Assembly: GCA_004566265.1 (NCBI GenBank)
Contig: SPLB01000185.1
Location: 1-6,573, forward strand
Source of the DNA: Paracoccaceae bacterium
GTDB taxonomy: Bacteria > Pseudomonadota > Alphaproteobacteria > Rhodobacterales > Rhodobacteraceae
Length of the DNA stretch: 6,573 nucleotides
Direction of reading: 5' to 3'
A program made the position numbers and the translations under genes. Each line of letters opens with the position of its first letter. Position 1 is the stretch's first letter. Shown here one piece after another: positions 1 to 6,109 of the stretch. The notes under the pieces were generated by a model. That model was not told the DNA's origin. It worked only from the letters and a program-made list of their open reading frames with translations, and searched no databases.

Positions 1-66
1 GCCCCGATGCCAACCGGCGTGTCGCGAAGCGACGCGCAATCCCTCCAGCTGGGCGCTCACGTGGGG
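1..66. other. Non-coding edge with imperfect inverted repeat
   Basis: This short stretch lies just downstream of the minus-strand oxidoreductase gene. It holds an imperfect inverted repeat: arms at 17-25 and 29-37 pair over 9 bp with one G-U wobble around a 3-base loop. No T-run follows the hairpin on either strand, so it is not a typical intrinsic terminator, although it could stabilise the 3' end of the minus-strand transcript. The neighbouring gene to the left is outside the window, and no convincing coding sequence is seen here. Confidence 0.4.
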
Positions 67-1131
67 TCAAAGGTTATCCTCGACCCGGAACCCATCGGGG
101 ATTGTATCTCGGTCTTCCAGCAGCAGATCCGCCATGATCTCAGCCACTTTTGGCGCCATACCAAAGCCAATCTTGAAACCACCATTGGCAATGAAATGCC
201 CGGCGCGCCCCGGCCAAGCGCCCAGCATGGGCGCGCGGGTGCGCCCGCGGGGGCGCACACCGGCCCATTGTTCCAGAACCTCGACACCCGCAAGCTGGGG
301 CACCGCTTTTATCGCCCGCGCAATCACATCGTCAATTTGAGCGTCCGGTTCATTTGGGCGATCAAAGCTGCGTTCGGTGGTGGAACCAATTGCCAGCGTG
401 CCATCTGCATGGGGAATAAGGTGCAGCGCTTCGGCGTATAGCTGCGGTGCGTTGCGCGCATCAAACCGCAACAACGCCGCCTGACCCTTCACGCCATTGC
501 CCACCATCCGGCCGGTGTCGCTTGGGAAAGCCGCGTTCAGTTCCAGCATGCCGACATAGCCCTTAGCATGTACCACGTGTCCCCGGTTCTCCGCCTCGCT
601 GATCACGGTCACGCCCTTGGCTGCCAATGCGGCGACCAGCGCGGCACAGGCGCGGCGGGGGTGCAAGCGGCCCGACAGTGTGTCGTGCACCACAAAGCCC
701 GTGGCGCTGGGCGGGCACCACGCGTCAAAGTCGGCTGCGGGTCGCACCTGCCAGGTGGCATTACTGTGCCAGAGCGCTTTGGCCGAGACCTCGCGCGCGC
801 GGGCGAGTTCGAGCGCGCGCGCGTCATTCAAGGGCTGCAGCCGACCAGTGCGCCCATAGCCTGCAGAGACGCCACCGGCTGTTTCGACCTCGGCCCAGAA
901 GCGGGCTGACATCAGCAGACTGTCGAGCTGAAAGGCTTTCTTGGCGTTCCAGTTTTCCGGCACATGCGGGGCCAACGCGCCGACCAGACCGCCGCTCGAG
1001 CCCGAACCTGCGCCATAGGGGTCCACAACCTGTACCTTTGCGCCCCGCTGGGCGCAGGCCCATGCGACCGACAGACCAAAGATCCCTGCGCCGCGTACTG
1101 TAATATCTGCGCCAAATTCAGCCATTGCCAT
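67..1131 (-). CDS. FAD-dependent oxidoreductase, DAO fold, MnmC(o)-like
   Basis: The 354-residue protein has the layout of the D-amino-acid oxidase/glycine oxidase (DAO) superfamily. An N-terminal FAD-binding Rossmann motif GAGIFG is at residues 14-19, with an acidic residue (D37) at the end of the second beta strand. A GNGVKGQ motif lies at 211-217, and a C-terminal GVRPRGRTRAPMLG segment at 291-304 precedes a glycine-rich FAD-closing helix at 317-336. The 291-304 segment has the same spacing of Gly, Arg, Arg, Pro, Met and Gly that I recall from the oxidase domain of E. coli MnmC. The gene is divergent from mnmD, so a likely role is oxidative removal of the carboxymethyl group from cmnm5(s2)U34 in tRNA. 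This role is an inference; an amine or amino-acid oxidase related to ThiO or DadA is the alternative. No signal peptide is seen, which suggests a cytoplasmic enzyme. The ATG at 1131 is favoured because AAAGGG lies 7 nt upstream; a second in-frame ATG is at 1125. Confidence 0.85.
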   Translation of the reverse strand: MAMAEFGADITVRGAGIFGLSVAWACAQRGAKVQVVDPYGAGSGSSGGLVGALAPHVPENWNAKKAFQLDSLLMSARFWAEVETAGGVSAGYGRTGRLQPLNDARALELARAREVSAKALWHSNATWQVRPAADFDAWCPPSATGFVVHDTLSGRLHPRRACAALVAALAAKGVTVISEAENRGHVVHAKGYVGMLELNAAFPSDTGRMVGNGVKGQAALLRFDARNAPQLYAEALHLIPHADGTLAIGSTTERSFDRPNEPDAQIDDVIARAIKAVPQLAGVEVLEQWAGVRPRGRTRAPMLGAWPGRAGHFIANGGFKIGFGMAPKVAEIMADLLLEDRDTIPDGFRVEDNL

Positions 1132-1221
1132 TTGCCTGCCCTTTCGTCAGTCTCACCACATGCCCTGCGTGTGTGTGTGCTCAGCACGGATGCCGTCACG
1201 GTTCACCTAAAGGAAAAGCAG
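1132..1221. promoter_or_regulatory. Divergent intergenic region, oxidoreductase / mnmD
   Basis: These 90 bp separate two divergently read genes and must hold at least the start signals for both. A ribosome binding site AGGA at 1211-1214 serves mnmD, and AAAGGG at 1139-1144 (minus strand) serves the oxidoreductase. A short GT dinucleotide run lies at 1169-1179. I could not find a -35/-10 pair close to the sigma-70 consensus on either strand, so promoter positions are not called. Confidence 0.4.
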
Positions 1222-1899
1222 ATGACAGACCAGAAGGCGCAGCTGATCTGGAGGGATGGCACATTGCCGGTGTCCGACCAATTCGACGATCCCTATTTCT
1301 CGCTCCAGAACGGTCTGGCAGAGACGGAGCATGTTTTTCTGGCCGGCAATGACCTGCCCGCGCGGTTTGCCCCCGGGTTTCACATTGCCGAGCTGGGCTT
1401 TGGCACCGGGTTGAATCTGCTGGCCGCCTGGCGCGCCTGGGAAGAGTCAGGGCAGACTTCTCCGCTGCGCTTCACCAGTTTCGAGGCTTTTCCGATGACA
1501 CCCGATGAAATGGCCCGCGCGCTGGAAGCCTTCCCCGTGATCACCCCCTGGGCCAATCGTTTTCTGGCCAAATGGACGGGCGGCGGGTTTTGTGACCTTG
1601 GTACCCTGCAGGTCAATGTGATCCTTGGCGACGCACGCGACACCCTGACGGGCTGGGACGAGACAGCCGACTGTTGGTTTCTCGACGGGTTTTCACCCGC
1701 CAAAAACCCCGAGCTGTGGGGGGCGGATCTCATGCAGGCGGTGGGCGTTCACACCGCAGCGGATGGCACGGCGGCGACCTATACGGCGGCTGGATTTGTC
1801 CGTCGCGGGTTGGCCGACGCCGGGTTCGAGGTCACACGTGTTTCGGGCTTTGGTCACAAACGTCACATGACCGTGGCTCGAAAAGGCGCCGCACAGTGA
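1222..1899 (+). CDS. mnmD: tRNA mnm5(s2)U34 methyltransferase MnmD
   Basis: The 225-residue protein is a stand-alone version of the N-terminal methyltransferase half of MnmC. It uses S-adenosylmethionine to methylate the 5-aminomethyl group of wobble uridine 34 in certain tRNAs, the last step of mnm5(s2)U synthesis. Seen in the sequence: the N-terminal family signature around residues 23-40 (DPYFSLQNGLAETEHVF), the SAM-binding loop ELGFGTGLN at 57-65, GDARD at 136-140, the family hallmark FLDGFSPAKNPELW at 153-166, and the C-terminal GFVRRGL and GFGHKRHM blocks near 191-197 and 209-216. The length fits a protein lacking the fused FAD domain. The ATG at 1222 has AGGA 7 nt upstream, and the protein aligns from its first residues. 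The frame is open further upstream to 964, but that part is antisense to the oxidoreductase. It overlaps the following transporter gene by 4 nt, which suggests one transcript. Confidence 0.93.
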   Translation: MTDQKAQLIWRDGTLPVSDQFDDPYFSLQNGLAETEHVFLAGNDLPARFAPGFHIAELGFGTGLNLLAAWRAWEESGQTSPLRFTSFEAFPMTPDEMARALEAFPVITPWANRFLAKWTGGGFCDLGTLQVNVILGDARDTLTGWDETADCWFLDGFSPAKNPELWGADLMQAVGVHTAADGTAATYTAAGFVRRGLADAGFEVTRVSGFGHKRHMTVARKGAAQ

Positions 1900-2789
1900 G
1901 CCAGGCTGTGACCTCAATTGCTCCGCACAATGCCCGTCTCGGCATTCTTTTGATGATCGCCACCACCTTTGTCTTCGCTGTTCAGGATGGGATCTCGCGC
2001 CATTTGGCGGGCGAATACAATGTCTTTATGGTCATAACCATCCGTTATTGGTTTTTTGCGCTGTTTGTCTGCGCCATTGCGCTGCGCCAGCCGGGGGGGC
2101 TCCGGAAAGTTGCCGCCAGCAAGCAGACGTTGCTACATATCGGACGTGCGGTGCTTGTGCTGGCGGAAATCTGCGTCATGGTCACGAGCTTTACCGTTCT
2201 CGGGTTGGTGGAAAGCCATGCAGTGTTTGTTTCATATCCGCTGTTGGTGGCGGCGCTGTCTGGTCCGGTGCTGGGCGAGAGCGTCGGCTGGCAGCGCTGG
2301 GCTGCGATTGGGATCGGGTTCCTGGGGGTCATGGTGATCTTGCAGCCAGGATCAGGTGTCTTTCAGGTCGAGGCACTGATTCCGCTGCTGGCGGCGTTGC
2401 TGTTTGCCCTCTATGGGCTGCTGACTCGCTATGCCGCGCGCAGGGATTGTGCTGAGACCAGTTTCTTTTACACCGGCGTAGCAGGCATGGTGGCGATCAC
2501 CCCGCTTGGTCTGTGGCATTGGGAGGCAATGACCACTCCCGACTGGGGCTGGATGGCGCTGTTGTGCATAATCGGGGCGCTGGGCCAATGGCTGCTGATC
2601 CGCTGCTACGAGGTGGCTGAGGCCTCGACCGTTCAGCCCTTTGCTTATTTCCAGCTGCCTTTTGGGGCGGCTCTGGGCGTCCTGGCTTTTGGAGAAATGC
2701 TGCGGATCAATGTGATCCTTGGTGCGGGTCTGGTGGTGGCAGCGGGCCTATTCACTTTTTGGCGCGAACACCTGAAGCGTTCGGCCTGA
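1896..2789 (+). CDS. EamA/DMT-family membrane transporter
   Basis: This 297-residue, highly hydrophobic protein has the two-repeat layout of the drug/metabolite transporter (EamA) family, with about ten predicted membrane helices in the inner membrane. The first EamA repeat spans roughly residues 13-150 and ends with GESVGWQRWAAIGIGFLGV at 127-145, a typical repeat-end motif. The second spans about 158-288, with the QPFAYFQLPFGAALG and FGE signature at 247-267. The substrate cannot be read from sequence; relatives export amino acids, metabolites or drugs. The start is taken as GTG at 1896, which forms GTGA with the mnmD stop (translational coupling), and the family N-terminus begins soon after. 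An AAAAGG stretch at 1881-1886 can act as the ribosome binding site. The 3' end runs 42 bp into the convergent slt gene, and no terminator is seen at this junction. Confidence 0.88.
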   Translation: MSQAVTSIAPHNARLGILLMIATTFVFAVQDGISRHLAGEYNVFMVITIRYWFFALFVCAIALRQPGGLRKVAASKQTLLHIGRAVLVLAEICVMVTSFTVLGLVESHAVFVSYPLLVAALSGPVLGESVGWQRWAAIGIGFLGVMVILQPGSGVFQVEALIPLLAALLFALYGLLTRYAARRDCAETSFFYTGVAGMVAITPLGLWHWEAMTTPDWGWMALLCIIGALGQWLLIRCYEVAEASTVQPFAYFQLPFGAALGVLAFGEMLRINVILGAGLVVAAGLFTFWREHLKRSA

Positions 2790-4739
2790 CAGTTCCTGAG
2801 AAAACGGCTGGGGCAGGGGGTCCTTGCCCAGTCGCGCGCGATAGATTGGCAGGCTTTCTGTCACCCGCATCACATAATTGCGGGTTTCGTTGAAGGGGAT
2901 GTGTTCGATCCAATCGACCATATCCACTGCCTGATCGCGCGGGTCGCCGTAGCGCTCCATCCACGTACCCGCACGATGGGGCCCGGCATTATAGCCTGCA
3001 GACATCAGCACCACATTGCCGTCGAAGTCGCCCGCCAGCTGCGCCAGATAGGCGGCCCCAAGACGGGCATTGTATCGCCAGTCCCGCGTCAGCTGTGCGG
3101 TCTGATGGCCCGCGATTCCCAGCCCTTCGGCCACTTTCCGCGCGGTGGCTGGCATGACTTGCATCAAACCGCGTGCACCTGCGTGGCTGATCACGACAGG
3201 GTCGAATTCGCTTTCGCGCCGCGCAATGGCCAGCACCATTTCAGGCGCCATGGGCAGATTTTGCTCCGCCACAGGATGCAGCGGATAATACGCGCCCGCC
3301 AGTTCCTGCCCGTCGCGCGCCGCGCGTTTGGAGATCATCACTGCCAGATGCGGTTCTCCCAAATCTGCGGCCATCTGGCCCAGTTCCAGCGCCTGATCGG
3401 CGTCCAGGTCTTCGACCAGATGAGTTAGGAAGCGTTCGGCCAAAACGCGGTCGCCTGCTTTCAGTGCCGCAAGCCCGGCGGCTGCGACCGAGGATTGCAG
3501 GAAGGATGCAGCCTCCCATTGGGTCTTTGGCGGGTTGGTCAGCCGCGCGGGGAAGGGACGGCCCAGGGCCTCTGCCGACAAGAGCCCATAGAAAGACGTC
3601 TGGAACTTGGCCCCCAGTTGATAGGCCGCGTGGGCTTTGTCCACCTCGCCCTGCGCGCCATAGGACCGGCCCAGCCAGTATCCGGCGCGCCCCATTGAGA
3701 TCGGTGACTTAACCGCGCCTAGAAATCGGGTAAAATGATAGGTAGCCAAAGCCGCATCATCCAAAAACCGAAGCGCGACATAGCCCGCGATCCATTCGCT
3801 GTCGGCATAGCCATACCCATCCTCGGGTGTGGCGTGGTGGTTTGCGGCCAGTTGATAGGCGGCGCGGTATTTTCTGTCGCGCATCAGTTGGCGGGCGTGA
3901 TCGCGGCGGCGGCTCAACCATTTCTGCGGCATGCCCAGAGCCTCGGCTGAGGTGGAGCGCTCCTGCAGGAGCGCAATGGCGGCATCGGCGCGGCGCTTGC
4001 GGTCGCGCCAGGCAAAGCGGTCATAGGCCAGGCCCGGATCATCGGCAAATCGGCGCGGGATGGCTTGGATCAGCGCATCAACGCCGTTTTTATTCTCTTG
4101 CAGGGCAATGCGGGCCTCGGCCAATGCACGAGGTGCACGGGGCACCAGGCCCAGCATCCGGCTGGCGCTGGCGGTGTGACCGTCCCACAGCAGTTCCGAC
4201 AGGCGTGCTTCGTGGTGGTCGCGCAGGAGGCGCCTGTAATCGGAAAGGAAGTGTTGCTGCACCTCCGCCGGCATGGGCATATTCCGCCATGCCATGATCA
4301 AGGTACCTTCGCCTTCGTTTTGACGCCCGGCCGCAATCAGGGCACGCGCATGAGACAGCGCGCCAAGGGCGGTCTGCGGCGCAGATGTTGCATAGAATGT
4401 CAGGATCGCGTCGTGGCTTGCACCCGCCATCGTGTCCTCGGACTGGCGGCGCAAAAGCGCCAGCCCCGGCCAGTCGCCGCGCCGATCGAGAAAGGCCTGA
4501 ACCTCGCGCGCGGTGCCTTCGCCCGCCCGCAGGCGTTGCCATTCGATAATGTCGCCCACCTCCGATCCGGGCGCACCGGCGGCGCGGCGGGCCGCAGGCC
4601 AGTCTTCTTCTGCCGAGGCCTTCAGTGCCGATTCGAGTGCGGAAGATTGGGCCACAGCGCCGTATGACCCCCAGAAAGGGGCCATAATCAGCGCGCAACC
4701 CAGCGCGAGCGTGGTAGCGATGCGTCTCTTGTCTTGCAA
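2748..4739 (-). CDS. slt: Soluble lytic murein transglycosylase (Slt70 type)
   Basis: The product is 663 residues, close to E. coli Slt70. It is a periplasmic enzyme that cleaves the MurNAc-GlcNAc bond of peptidoglycan and leaves 1,6-anhydromuropeptides. A signal peptide is clear: basic KRR at residues 4-6, a hydrophobic core at about 7-24, and an AVA-Q cleavage site after residue 30. Residues of about 31-480 form the alpha-helical superhelix (U and L regions) typical of the family. The C-terminal GH23/SLT domain holds ARRESEFDP with the catalytic Glu at about 509, GLMQVMP at 524-530 and AGYNAGP at 581-587, followed by the Slt70-type WIEHIPFNETRNYV block at about 610-623. I chose the TTG start at 4739: GGAGG lies 8 nt upstream and the signal peptide begins directly there. 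A GTG at 4847 would add 36 residues ahead of the signal peptide and would lie upstream of the likely promoter. Confidence 0.93.
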   Translation of the reverse strand: MQDKRRIATTLALGCALIMAPFWGSYGAVAQSSALESALKASAEEDWPAARRAAGAPGSEVGDIIEWQRLRAGEGTAREVQAFLDRRGDWPGLALLRRQSEDTMAGASHDAILTFYATSAPQTALGALSHARALIAAGRQNEGEGTLIMAWRNMPMPAEVQQHFLSDYRRLLRDHHEARLSELLWDGHTASASRMLGLVPRAPRALAEARIALQENKNGVDALIQAIPRRFADDPGLAYDRFAWRDRKRRADAAIALLQERSTSAEALGMPQKWLSRRRDHARQLMRDRKYRAAYQLAANHHATPEDGYGYADSEWIAGYVALRFLDDAALATYHFTRFLGAVKSPISMGRAGYWLGRSYGAQGEVDKAHAAYQLGAKFQTSFYGLLSAEALGRPFPARLTNPPKTQWEAASFLQSSVAAAGLAALKAGDRVLAERFLTHLVEDLDADQALELGQMAADLGEPHLAVMISKRAARDGQELAGAYYPLHPVAEQNLPMAPEMVLAIARRESEFDPVVISHAGARGLMQVMPATARKVAEGLGIAGHQTAQLTRDWRYNARLGAAYLAQLAGDFDGNVVLMSAGYNAGPHRAGTWMERYGDPRDQAVDMVDWIEHIPFNETRNYVMRVTESLPIYRARLGKDPLPQPFSQELSGRTLQVFAPKSE

Positions 4740-4747
4740 TTTCCCTG

Positions 4748-4752
4748 CCTCC
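4748..4752 (-). promoter_or_regulatory. Ribosome binding site that sets the slt start
   Basis: Read on the minus strand this is GGAGG, a strong match to the anti-Shine-Dalgarno sequence, 8 nt before the TTG at 4739. It supports the rare TTG start over the GTG at 4847, which lacks a comparable site and would not place the signal peptide at the N-terminus. Confidence 0.75.
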
Positions 4753-4768
4753 GGGGCTAGAGCCTGAG

Positions 4769-4796
4769 ACGATAATGTTTGCGCAGCCGGTATCAA
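4769..4796 (-). promoter_or_regulatory. Candidate sigma-70-like promoter for slt
   Basis: On the minus strand TTGATA (4791-4796) is followed after 16 nt by TATCGT (4769-4774). This resembles a -35/-10 pair of the housekeeping sigma factor. Transcription would begin near 4762, giving a leader of about 20 nt that includes the GGAGG site. The -10 match is only moderate, so this is a candidate call. Confidence 0.4.
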
Positions 4797-4878
4797 CTCA
4801 AATCCCCGGCATTTTGCGCAGAACAGGCGGCGGATTGCCGCCGACACTGTGAATGAAACTCAACTCGGGAGAGCACCC

Positions 4879-5751
4879 ATGTTCAAAGGCTCCATGCCTG
4901 CCCTCGTCACCCCTTTCCGTAACGGTGAAGTGGATGTGGAGACGCTGAAACACCTTGTTGAGTGGCACATTGCCGAAGGCTCCTCTGCGCTTGTTCCCGT
5001 TGGCACCACCGGTGAAAGCCCGACCCTGACCCATGACGAACATGAGATGGTCATTGATGTGGTCGTGAAAGCCGCCGCGGGTCGTGTGCCGGTGATCGCG
5101 GGCGCGGGCTCCAACAACACGCTGGAGGGCATTCGTTTTGTGGAGTTTGCCAAAAAAGCCGGCGCGGATGCCGCGCTGGTGGTGACGCCTTACTATAACA
5201 AGCCGACCCAGCGCGGCATGGTGGCCCATTTCACTGCCCTGCACGACTGCGCTGAAATTCCGATCTTCATCTACAATATCCCGGGCCGGTCTGTGGTCGA
5301 TATGACCCCGGCCACCATGGGCGAGCTGGCCAAACTTGATCGTATCATCGGTGTCAAAGACGCCACCGGCGATCTGGCCCGTGTGTCGCAGCAGCGCGGC
5401 ACCTGTGGTGCAGACTTCATCCAGCTGTCCGGTGAGGACGCAACCGCCCTTGGCTTTAACGCCCATGGTGGTCAGGGGGCGATCTCGGTCACGGCCAATG
5501 TGGCGCCAAAGCTTTGTGCGGACTTCCAGGCGGCAACGCTTGCCGGTGATTACAAGACCGCGCTTGAATATCAGGACCGCCTGATGCCGCTGCACGACGC
5601 ACTCTTTATTGAGCCCGGTCTGGTCGGTGCGAAATACGCCATGTCCAAACTGGGTCTGTGCTCGGACGAGGTGCGCCTGCCTTTGACCGGTCTGACCGAT
5701 GAGACCAAAGCGGTGATTGACGCCGCCCTGGCGCACGCGGGTCTGCTGTAA
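4879..5751 (+). CDS. dapA: 4-hydroxy-tetrahydrodipicolinate synthase
   Basis: The 290-residue protein is a full-length DapA (E. coli has 292). It condenses pyruvate with aspartate semialdehyde, the first committed step of diaminopimelate and lysine synthesis, in the cytoplasm. Expected active-site residues are all present one position before E. coli numbering: Thr43-Thr44 in GTTGES, Tyr106 in TPYYNKP, Tyr132 and Arg137 in YNIPGR, and the Schiff-base Lys160 in GVKDAT. The N-terminus [13 protein letters not shown] is typical. The ATG at 4879 has GGGAGAG a few bases upstream; an in-frame GTG at 4849 would add ten residues with no family match. The gene is divergent from slt, stands alone on its strand, and is closed by an intrinsic terminator, so it is probably monocistronic. 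Both neighbours slt and dapA relate to the cell wall, though shared control is only an inference. Confidence 0.97.
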   Translation: MFKGSMPALVTPFRNGEVDVETLKHLVEWHIAEGSSALVPVGTTGESPTLTHDEHEMVIDVVVKAAAGRVPVIAGAGSNNTLEGIRFVEFAKKAGADAALVVTPYYNKPTQRGMVAHFTALHDCAEIPIFIYNIPGRSVVDMTPATMGELAKLDRIIGVKDATGDLARVSQQRGTCGADFIQLSGEDATALGFNAHGGQGAISVTANVAPKLCADFQAATLAGDYKTALEYQDRLMPLHDALFIEPGLVGAKYAMSKLGLCSDEVRLPLTGLTDETKAVIDAALAHAGLL

Positions 5752-5779
5752 GCCATTTCCCAATGGGCACGACAAAGGG

Positions 5780-5808
5780 CCGGGACGCTGCCAGCGTTCC
5801 GGTTTTTT
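5780..5808 (+). terminator. Rho-independent terminator of dapA
   Basis: A 10-bp GC-rich stem (arms 5780-5789 and 5793-5802, one G-T wobble, 3-base loop) is followed directly by six T residues at 5803-5808. It begins 28 bp after the dapA stop codon. This is a classic intrinsic terminator and marks the end of the dapA transcript. Confidence 0.88.
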
Positions 5809-6109
5809 CGTTTGGGGTCTTTGGTTTCATGTCCCGGTCCAGAGAAAGGTAGCCAAAGGTCCGAGGGGAGAGGTCCCAGATTGGCGGCGCCGCCGGGTGG
5901 GCGGAGGTGGCGGGGCGTATCCGCCCCATGTGCTAAACGTTGTCTCTGCACAGCCCCAAGATGGGGGCCGGGTCCTGAGGGGATCCGAGGGCGTCACGCC
6001 CGGATCTATGATCGCGATCGGGAAGAAGTTTAGCCCGGCGGGGTTTGGAGTGCGTGACCGGTGCGTGCGCTGGGGATGCAAAAGGTCAATGGCCCTGTGC
6101 GCCAGGGGA
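5809..6109. other. GC-rich intergenic stretch with inverted repeats
   Basis: No convincing gene is seen in these roughly 300 bp. Open frames exist on both strands but lack start signals and family-like sequence, and they run into neighbouring genes. The stretch is rich in self-complementary sequence. There is a perfect 12-bp palindrome at 5883-5894 (GGCGGCGCCGCC), a 6-bp stem with a 4-base loop at 5912-5927, and GCCCC/GGGGC at 5953-5968. A two-part stem lies at 5982-6006 (5 bp outside, 5 bp inside), followed by a palindrome GATCGCGATC at 6010-6019. A 5-bp stem at 6093-6107 is followed on the minus strand by a short T-run at about 6080-6083 and may be a weak terminator for the dmsC-like gene. 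An intergenic repeat element, an RNA leader or a small RNA are all possible. Confidence 0.45.

Larger units (their letters stand above)
4740..4878. promoter_or_regulatory. Divergent slt / dapA control region
   Basis: These 139 bp between the divergent slt and dapA starts hold an exact 9-bp direct repeat TTTGCGCAG at 4778-4786 and 4813-4821 (35 bp apart, start to start). They also hold a perfect 6-bp inverted repeat GGCGGC/GCCGCC at 4826-4831 and 4837-4842 with a 5-base loop. The inverted repeat lies 36 bp before the dapA ATG, so it could be an operator or a leader hairpin. I found no good -35/-10 pair for dapA itself. No known riboswitch, such as the lysine riboswitch, is recognisable, and the space is too short for one. 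Confidence 0.5.

Noticed and set aside
239..258. Perfect 8-bp stem with 4-base loop inside the oxidoreductase gene
   Set aside because: It falls in the conserved GVRPRGRTRAP coding segment, has no T-run and is explained by GC-rich Arg/Pro/Gly codons.
1169..1179. GT dinucleotide run as a phase-variable promoter element
   Set aside because: Only five GT units are present, too few to expect frequent slippage, and no promoter could be placed around it.
964..1221. Upstream extension of mnmD by 86 codons
   Set aside because: The extension is antisense to the oxidoreductase, does not resemble the family, and a proper AGGA site precedes the ATG at 1222.
4065..4667. 200-codon plus-strand open frame inside slt
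   Set aside because: It is antisense to well-supported slt coding sequence, has no start signal and no recognisable domain.
4740..4878. Possible lysine riboswitch or leader peptide before dapA
   Set aside because: The region is too short, lacks the conserved multi-helix core, and shows no short frame rich in lysine codons.
4798..5775. 325-codon minus-strand open frame covering dapA
   Set aside because: It is longer than dapA but antisense to it, rich in His, Gly and Arg with no family-like motif, and its openness follows from the codon bias of dapA.
5606..5929. 107-codon minus-strand open frame after dapA
   Set aside because: Most of it is antisense to the dapA 3' end and terminator; the composition is Pro/Arg-rich low complexity typical of GC-rich shadow frames.
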